Origin: an uncultured Bacilli bacterium | GTDB taxonomy: Bacteria; Bacillota_I; Bacilli_A; RF39; UBA660 | Length of the DNA stretch: 26,559 nucleotides | Reading direction: 5' to 3' | Assembly (NCBI GenBank): GCA_944332645.1 | Contig: CALVKK010000002.1 | Span: 1 to 26,559 of the forward strand | In this document: piece by piece, positions 22,544 through 26,559 of the stretch | How the letters are laid out: every line of letters begins with the position of its first letter | Position numbering within the stretch: the stretch's first letter is position 1 | Notes under the pieces: model-generated | Told to the model about the DNA's origin: nothing | What the model saw: only the letters and a program-made list of their open reading frames with translations | Databases searched by the model: none | Position numbers and translations under genes: made by a program

Positions 22544-22822
22544 TTAGTTTAGTTCAATAGAACTTCCATCTTTTAATTTGACGATAGCTTTCTTTACTTT
22601 GTTTGTGTATCCACTGTATTTACCAACTCTTTTTTTTCTTGGTTTTACAGTTACTGTATTTACACTTTCAACTTTAACGTCAAAAATTTTTTCGATTGCT
22701 TGTTTAATTTGTACTTTATTAGCTTTAATATCAACGCTAAATGTGATAGTGTTTTTGTTTTGAGCCAAATCAGATGATTTTTCAGTCATGATTGGGCCTT
22801 TAATAATATCTCTATAGTTCAT
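22544..22822 (-). CDS. rplW: 50S ribosomal protein L23
   Basis: L23 (92 residues) is at the tunnel exit and binds trigger factor and SRP. IIKGPIMTEKSSDLAQ and TVTVKPRKKRVGKYSGYTNK match the family. The ATG shares one base with the rplD stop codon (TAATG), which suggests coupled translation. Confidence 0.97.
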   Translation of the reverse strand: MNYRDIIKGPIMTEKSSDLAQNKNTITFSVDIKANKVQIKQAIEKIFDVKVESVNTVTVKPRKKRVGKYSGYTNKVKKAIVKLKDGSSIELN

Positions 22823-23442
22823 TAAACAAGCACCTCCTCTAATTGTTTAACCGCATTTTCAGTAATAATCATTGTATCAGCATAAACAACATCAAAAGTA
22901 TTGATTTCATCAACACTAAGTAACAATACATTATTAAGATTACGGCTACTTAGAATTAAATTATCATTTAACTCATCGACAACGATTAAAACTTTTTTAT
23001 TTGCTTTTAAATTTTCTAAAATTTTCTTCATGTCCTTTGTTTTGTTTGAAACTTCTAGCTTATCAACAACGATTAGTTTACTTTCGATTGCTTTATAAGC
23101 TAAAGCTGATTTTAAAGCCAAACGACGTTCTTTTCTATTCATTTTGATAGAATAACTTCTTGGATGTGGTCCAAAAACAACGCCACCACCTGGCCAATGT
23201 GGCGCTCTGGTTGATCCTTGTCTTGCTCGACCAGTTCCTTTTTGTCTCCATGGCTTTCTTCCACCACCTGATACTTCACTTCTCGTTTTTGTATCAACAG
23301 TACCTTGGCGTGAATTATTTCGAGCCAATCTTAATGCATCATATAAAACAGCATCATTTGGTTCGATATCCCAAATTTCTTTGTTTAAATTTATATCACT
23401 AACTTTTTCTCCGTTAGTGTTTAAAATTTGAATGTTTTTCAT
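22822..23442 (-). CDS. rplD: 50S ribosomal protein L4
   Basis: L4 (206 residues) lines the exit tunnel; in several bacteria it represses the S10 operon. EVSGGGRKPWRQKGTGRARQ is the tunnel loop, followed by GGGVVFGPHPRSYSIKMN. I chose the ATG at 23442 (MKNIQILNTNG), with GAGGAGG upstream and 1 nt after rplC. The ATG at 23475 lies inside rplC and would add 11 unrelated residues. L4 may act on the leader at 24526-24649. Confidence 0.97.
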   Translation of the reverse strand: MKNIQILNTNGEKVSDINLNKEIWDIEPNDAVLYDALRLARNNSRQGTVDTKTRSEVSGGGRKPWRQKGTGRARQGSTRAPHWPGGGVVFGPHPRSYSIKMNRKERRLALKSALAYKAIESKLIVVDKLEVSNKTKDMKKILENLKANKKVLIVVDELNDNLILSSRNLNNVLLLSVDEINTFDVVYADTMIITENAVKQLEEVLV

Positions 23443-23443
23443 A

Positions 23444-24205
23444 TTATGCCTCCTCGCTTTCGCTTGCTTCAGCATTTTCTAAAGCGTTTTCTTCGGCAGG
23501 TTCTAAGTCTTTTTCATTTGGAACATTTTCTATAATTTCATATGAAGTTAATTCTTCTGGTTTGTTGATTTTACCATTACCTTTTACTGCAGATTTGATG
23601 ATAACTAAACTGTTTTTTGCACCAGGAACGTTTCCTTTAACTAATAAACAATTATTTTCTAAATCGACAGCGATTATTTCTAAGTTTTGAATGGTAACAG
23701 TAAGTGTTCCCATGTGACCTGGCAATTTTTTACCTTTGAATACACGCATTGGTCGCATTGTACCCATTGAACCTGGTTTTCTATGATAATGTGACCCATG
23801 TCCCATAGGTCCTCTTGATTGATTGTGTCTTTTAATAACACCTTGGAACCCTTTACCTTTAGTAGTCCCTGTTACATCGACGATTTCCCCTGCCTCAAAA
23901 ATATCGACCTTTATTTCTTGACCGATAGAATAATCGTTGATATCTACACCTTTAATTTCTTTAAAGAAGCGCTTAGGTGTAGTCTTTGCCTTGTTGGTAT
24001 GTCCAACTGAAGCCTTTGTCGCTAACTTTTCACGTTTTGTACCAAATCCTAATTGAATAGCCTCATAACCATCTGTTTCTTTTGTTTTAATTTGAGTAAT
24101 AACATTAGGCTCAACAGATACTACTGTTACGGGAATCAATTTACCAGAATTTGTAAATACTTGCGTCATTCCAATTTTACGACCTAAGATTCCTTTTACT
24201 TTCAT
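23444..24205 (-). CDS. rplC: 50S ribosomal protein L3 with acidic C-terminal tail
   Basis: L3 (253 residues) is an early assembly protein whose loop reaches the peptidyl transferase centre. GILGRKIGMTQVF, GFQGVIKRHNQSRGPMGHGS and LPGHMGTLTVTIQNL are family blocks. The usual end of L3, KGNVPGAKNSLVIIKSAVKG, finishes at about residue 209. Another 44 residues follow, with 13 Glu and 1 Asp. This tail is not part of the family core. AGGAGGAG precedes the start. It is 11 nt after rpsJ. Confidence 0.97.
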   Translation of the reverse strand: MKVKGILGRKIGMTQVFTNSGKLIPVTVVSVEPNVITQIKTKETDGYEAIQLGFGTKREKLATKASVGHTNKAKTTPKRFFKEIKGVDINDYSIGQEIKVDIFEAGEIVDVTGTTKGKGFQGVIKRHNQSRGPMGHGSHYHRKPGSMGTMRPMRVFKGKKLPGHMGTLTVTIQNLEIIAVDLENNCLLVKGNVPGAKNSLVIIKSAVKGNGKINKPEELTSYEIIENVPNEKDLEPAEENALENAEASESEEA

Positions 24206-24216
24206 GATTTCTCCTC

Positions 24217-24525
24217 CTACATTTTAATTTGAATATCAACACCACTTGGAATATCTAAATGAGTTAATGCCTCAATAGTTTCCTTAGTTGGGTTTTTGAT
24301 ATCAATTAGTCTTTTGTGTGTTCTTTTTTCAAACTGTTCACGGCTATCTTTATATTTATGAACAGCTCGCAAAATTGTTATTTTTTCGATTTCTGTTGGT
24401 AGCGGAATTGGTCCTTTAACTTCGCCACCAGTTCTTTTTACTGTTTCTACAATTTTCATACAAGCTTTATCTAGTGACTTGTGTTCAAATGCTTTCAACC
24501 GAATACGAACTTTTTCTTTAGACAT
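24217..24525 (-). CDS. rpsJ: 30S ribosomal protein S10 (NusE)
   Basis: S10 (102 residues) is in the small-subunit head and also joins NusB in transcription antitermination. RIRLKAFEHKSLDKAC, GPIPLPTEIEKITILRAVHK and the C-terminal LDIPSGVDIQIKM are diagnostic. It is the first gene of the long operon, with GGGAGG 5 nt before the ATG and a structured leader upstream. Confidence 0.98.
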   Translation of the reverse strand: MSKEKVRIRLKAFEHKSLDKACMKIVETVKRTGGEVKGPIPLPTEIEKITILRAVHKYKDSREQFEKRTHKRLIDIKNPTKETIEALTHLDIPSGVDIQIKM

Positions 24526-24649
24526 AATATCCTCCCTTCGCCTATATCACGTATAGACATACTCCGTGCAAATAACCCGATTAACCCTGTTTTTACGTTT
24601 CAACTTAACCTGGCGTATCGACAACCTTGCACATCCTCGCAGTCACACA
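24526..24649 (-). ncRNA. S10-operon leader RNA (probable r-protein autoregulatory leader)
   Basis: About 120 nt lie between the predicted transcription start and rpsJ, with clearly higher GC than the flanking AT-rich DNA. A 6-bp long-range stem pairs GTGCAA (24632-24627) with TTGCAC (24571-24566). A 5-bp TCGAT/ATCGG pairing can nest inside it. A 7-bp hairpin, GTCTATA (24558-24552) with TATAGGC (24546-24540), sits directly before the ribosome binding site. The central GCAAGGTTGTCGATACGCC block looks like leaders I recall upstream of rpsJ in Firmicutes. L4 control is established in E. coli; for this RNA it is an inference. No terminator is seen, so control would be translational. Confidence 0.6.
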
Positions 24650-24655
24650 TTCAAA

Positions 24656-24684
24656 ATTATACAGTAAAAATATATGAAAATCAA
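24656..24684 (-). promoter_or_regulatory. S10-operon promoter
   Basis: Minus-strand TTGATT (24684-24679), a 17-nt spacer and a perfect TATAAT (24661-24656). Directly upstream (24685-24720) is an A-tract-rich stretch that resembles an UP element, fitting a strong promoter. It drives rpsJ and, as no terminator is visible before 10623, probably the whole 14-kb cluster. Confidence 0.75.
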
Positions 24685-24744
24685 GGCTTTTTTATTATTT
24701 TTTTTAAATTTTTTGTTAATATATATCATTATTCTATATTTGCT

Positions 24745-24777
24745 AAAAAAGAATGTTGAAGACTTTTTCAACATTCT
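24745..24777 (-). terminator. Intrinsic terminator of the U32-family gene
   Basis: A perfect 11-bp stem on the minus strand, AGAATGTTGAA (24777-24767) with TTCAACATTCT (24760-24750), has a 6-nt loop and is followed by a T-run (24750-24745). This separates the upstream gene from the S10 operon. The rest of 24526-24790 holds the S10 promoter and leader only. Confidence 0.9.
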
Positions 24778-24790
24778 AAAACATTATATG

Positions 24791-26559
24791 TTATATTTCT
24801 AAATTGTAACGTAAATTATTAATACCTAAATTAAAGAAACGCTCAAGATCATTGTACTGTCTTTTCTTATAATTATAAACATACATCAAACCTTCTTTAA
24901 TTATAATTGGATATTTATTTTTAAAACGATCTTCTAAAAAAAACTTATTACCTTTATAATTTCGACTAATATCGTACTTAGAAATCATCGCTTCTAAATA
25001 TCCATAAACTACTAACTCTAAATTAGGATGTTTTTGATAACGACGATGATAAGAGTCGATTAAATCTTTAATTTGAGTATCTGTTAATTCATAAGATAAA
25101 GTCACTTGTGTAACATTTAAACTGTGTAAAAAAGCGACAGCATAAGAATTAGTTACATTAAAAGAGAAGTCAGATAATACATCTTGATAAAATAAACTAC
25201 CCATTTCGCCAACTAATAATTTTTGGGAATAGTTTTGATGATGCTCTAAAACTCGACTTAATTTTAACACTTTTCGTTCGTCGATTATTTTATCGTATAA
25301 ATCATAATCCATATAAATATATTTATAATCATTTGCTTTTATTTTATTATATTGTTCGACACTCGAAACTAAAATATTATAATTCTTTTCTTTCTTAAAA
25401 TCAGGTAGTTCAATAGCATATGCTTTTTTTAAATATCGATACTGATATAACCTTTTTTCGTTTAACAAATCAGTTGCCTTATTTCTTAACTCATTTAATT
25501 CTTTGATAGAAATAAAAATATCAAGGTCACCTTTAATATCTAATTTAGCAAATTGATAAATGGTGTTTCCCAGTTTATTTAGTTGCTCTTTAATTCGATC
25601 GTGACTAATCGGACTGGTAATTGATTTTGCAATTTTGTTACCCTCGACAACGACAACATTATTACCATCAGTTATCTTTAATGTAATTGGTTTATTTAAG
25701 TAGACTTCTAAATTTCCTTCGATAGCAATTTTCTTTTTATTTTTTAAAATCTCATCAATTCTCTTATTCAATAAATAATCAGTCGTTTTAACCACTTTAG
25801 TATTACTGATTTTATCTTTACAATAAATCGAGATAACATCGCCTTTTTTAGCATGGTCAATTCTTTTTTTGTTTTTAAATAATGAAGTTACAATAAAACC
25901 AATGTCGTCGTCAATAAATCTAATTCCATCGTTGATATTTAAATCTGCTGTAAGGAGAATATCAACATAATTATTTTGCGATTTTATTACCTTTCCTATT
26001 TCTACTCCCAAATGATTAGGGCGGTATGAATTGACAACGTCATTGTCATTAAATAAGAATCCTTTAGTATATTGGCGGTTAAATATTTTCTTTAAATCGT
26101 CTAATTCATCTAAATTAATTTTAACTTGACTGTTTAAACAATAAGAATCGATCGCTTCGCGATATAATTTAGTAACCAAATAGACATAACTAGGCGATTT
26201 CATTCGTCCTTCGATTTTTAAACTATCAACGCCAAGATTAATTAAATCGCCAATTTTTTCTAGAGTACATAAATCTTTAGTACTTAATAAATATTGTTCA
26301 GAATTTACTTTTTTATTATCAACTACCAGATTATATTTTTGCCGGCAACTTCCAGCACAACTTCCTCGATTACCACTTCGATTACCAATAAAGCTACTAA
26401 ACAAACACTGTCCTGAATAACTAATACATAGCGCACCATGAGTAAATACTTCTAATTCAATAGTTGAGTTTCTCTTTATTTTTTTTATTAATTCGATTGG
26501 TGTTTCACGCGCTAAAACAACTCTTTTTAAACCTAAACTTTCAATTAATTTAACCCCCT
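24791..26559 (-). CDS. U32-family protein (peptidase U32 / RlhA-like), 5' end outside window
   Basis: The frame is open to the right edge, giving 588 residues without the N-terminus. The Leu codon TTG at 26404 is internal, not a start: the 51 codons before it read on in frame and contain family sequence (IELEVFTHGALCISYSGQC). The U32 core has GNRGSCAGSCRQKY and clustered cysteines that fit an iron-sulfur site. It is followed by KDLCTLEKIGDLINLGVDSL and EGRMKSPSYVYLVT, and then by a long C-terminal part resembling the DUF3656-type region. Members include putative collagenases and RlhA, a 23S rRNA hydroxycytidine synthase. I favour an RNA-modification role because the cysteines are kept, but cannot decide. 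Confidence 0.88.
   Translation of the reverse strand, partial: GVKLIESLGLKRVVLARETPIELIKKIKRNSTIELEVFTHGALCISYSGQCLFSSFIGNRSGNRGSCAGSCRQKYNLVVDNKKVNSEQYLLSTKDLCTLEKIGDLINLGVDSLKIEGRMKSPSYVYLVTKLYREAIDSYCLNSQVKINLDELDDLKKIFNRQYTKGFLFNDNDVVNSYRPNHLGVEIGKVIKSQNNYVDILLTADLNINDGIRFIDDDIGFIVTSLFKNKKRIDHAKKGDVISIYCKDKISNTKVVKTTDYLLNKRIDEILKNKKKIAIEGNLEVYLNKPITLKITDGNNVVVVEGNKIAKSITSPISHDRIKEQLNKLGNTIYQFAKLDIKGDLDIFISIKELNELRNKATDLLNEKRLYQYRYLKKAYAIELPDFKKEKNYNILVSSVEQYNKIKANDYKYIYMDYDLYDKIIDERKVLKLSRVLEHHQNYSQKLLVGEMGSLFYQDVLSDFSFNVTNSYAVAFLHSLNVTQVTLSYELTDTQIKDLIDSYHRRYQKHPNLELVVYGYLEAMISKYDISRNYKGNKFFLEDRFKNKYPIIIKEGLMYVYNYKKRQYNDLERFFNLGINNLRYNLEI

Noticed and set aside
24526..24790. A small gene in the gap before rpsJ
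   Set aside because: The gap is explained by a terminator, an A-rich promoter and a structured leader. The plus-strand frame through it has no ribosome binding site and runs antisense into rpsJ.
24791..26404. U32-family gene starting at 26404 as a complete 537-residue protein
   Set aside because: The codon there is TTG, the frame continues upstream with conserved family sequence, and no ribosome binding site precedes it. The gene is cut by the window edge.

Overview
The window is a low-GC, AT-rich bacterial chromosome segment read mostly on the minus strand. It carries the S10-spc-alpha ribosomal supercluster in Firmicutes order (rpsJ to rplQ, then ecfA1-ecfA2-ecfT-truA, then rplM-rpsI). Zinc-type S14 and L36, Cys4 zinc adenylate kinase, an L-lactate dehydrogenase and strong AGGAGG ribosome binding sites all point to Bacillota, probably a Bacilli or Mycoplasmatota-related lineage. 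TGA ends genes here (for example ecfT, whose TGA overlaps the truA ATG), and Trp is TGG, so the Mycoplasma code is not used. The lineage call is an inference from gene content only.

Layout from right to left, the direction of transcription. (1) 24791-26559: a U32-family protein cut by the window edge, closed by a strong terminator. (2) 24656-24684: promoter for the S10 operon, then a structured leader of about 120 nt. (3) 24525-10612: 29 tightly packed genes, rpsJ rplC rplD rplW rplB rpsS rplV rpsC rplP rpmC rpsQ rplN rplX rplE rpsZ rpsH rplF rplR rpsE rplO secY adk map infA rpmJ rpsM rpsK rpoA rplQ, ended by a terminator whose stem contains the rplQ stop codon. rpmD (L30) is absent. (4) 6896-10570: a four-gene accessory island on both strands that interrupts the usual rplQ-ecfA1 junction: a small unknown protein with a possible ADP-ribosyltransferase-like pattern (+), an SDR oxidoreductase and a sugar-transfer-type ATP-grasp protein (both -), and an EctB-type diaminobutyrate aminotransferase (+). 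(5) 6795-3683: ecfA1-ecfA2-ecfT-truA. (6) 3653-2672: rplM-rpsI with its own promoter, a probable autoregulatory leader and a terminator. (7) 2644-203: ldh, a SAM methyltransferase and an RluA-type pseudouridine synthase. (8) 116-1: start of an unknown gene.

Most of the window is translation machinery plus protein export (SecY), nucleotide balance (Adk), N-terminal Met removal (Map) and the shared energising module of ECF vitamin transporters. No rRNA, tRNA, CRISPR array or insertion sequence was recognised. The points I would look at first are: the compact 5' module shared by ldh, the unknown 147-residue gene and the aminotransferase gene (extended -10, exactly 6 nt, GGTGA, 4-5 nt, ATG); the complementary degeneration of the EcfA1/EcfA2 ATPase motifs; promoters whose -35 boxes sit inside the previous gene's terminator hairpin; a pseudoknot-capable L13 leader; the altered P-loop of adenylate kinase; and the orphan EctB/ATP-grasp/SDR island.
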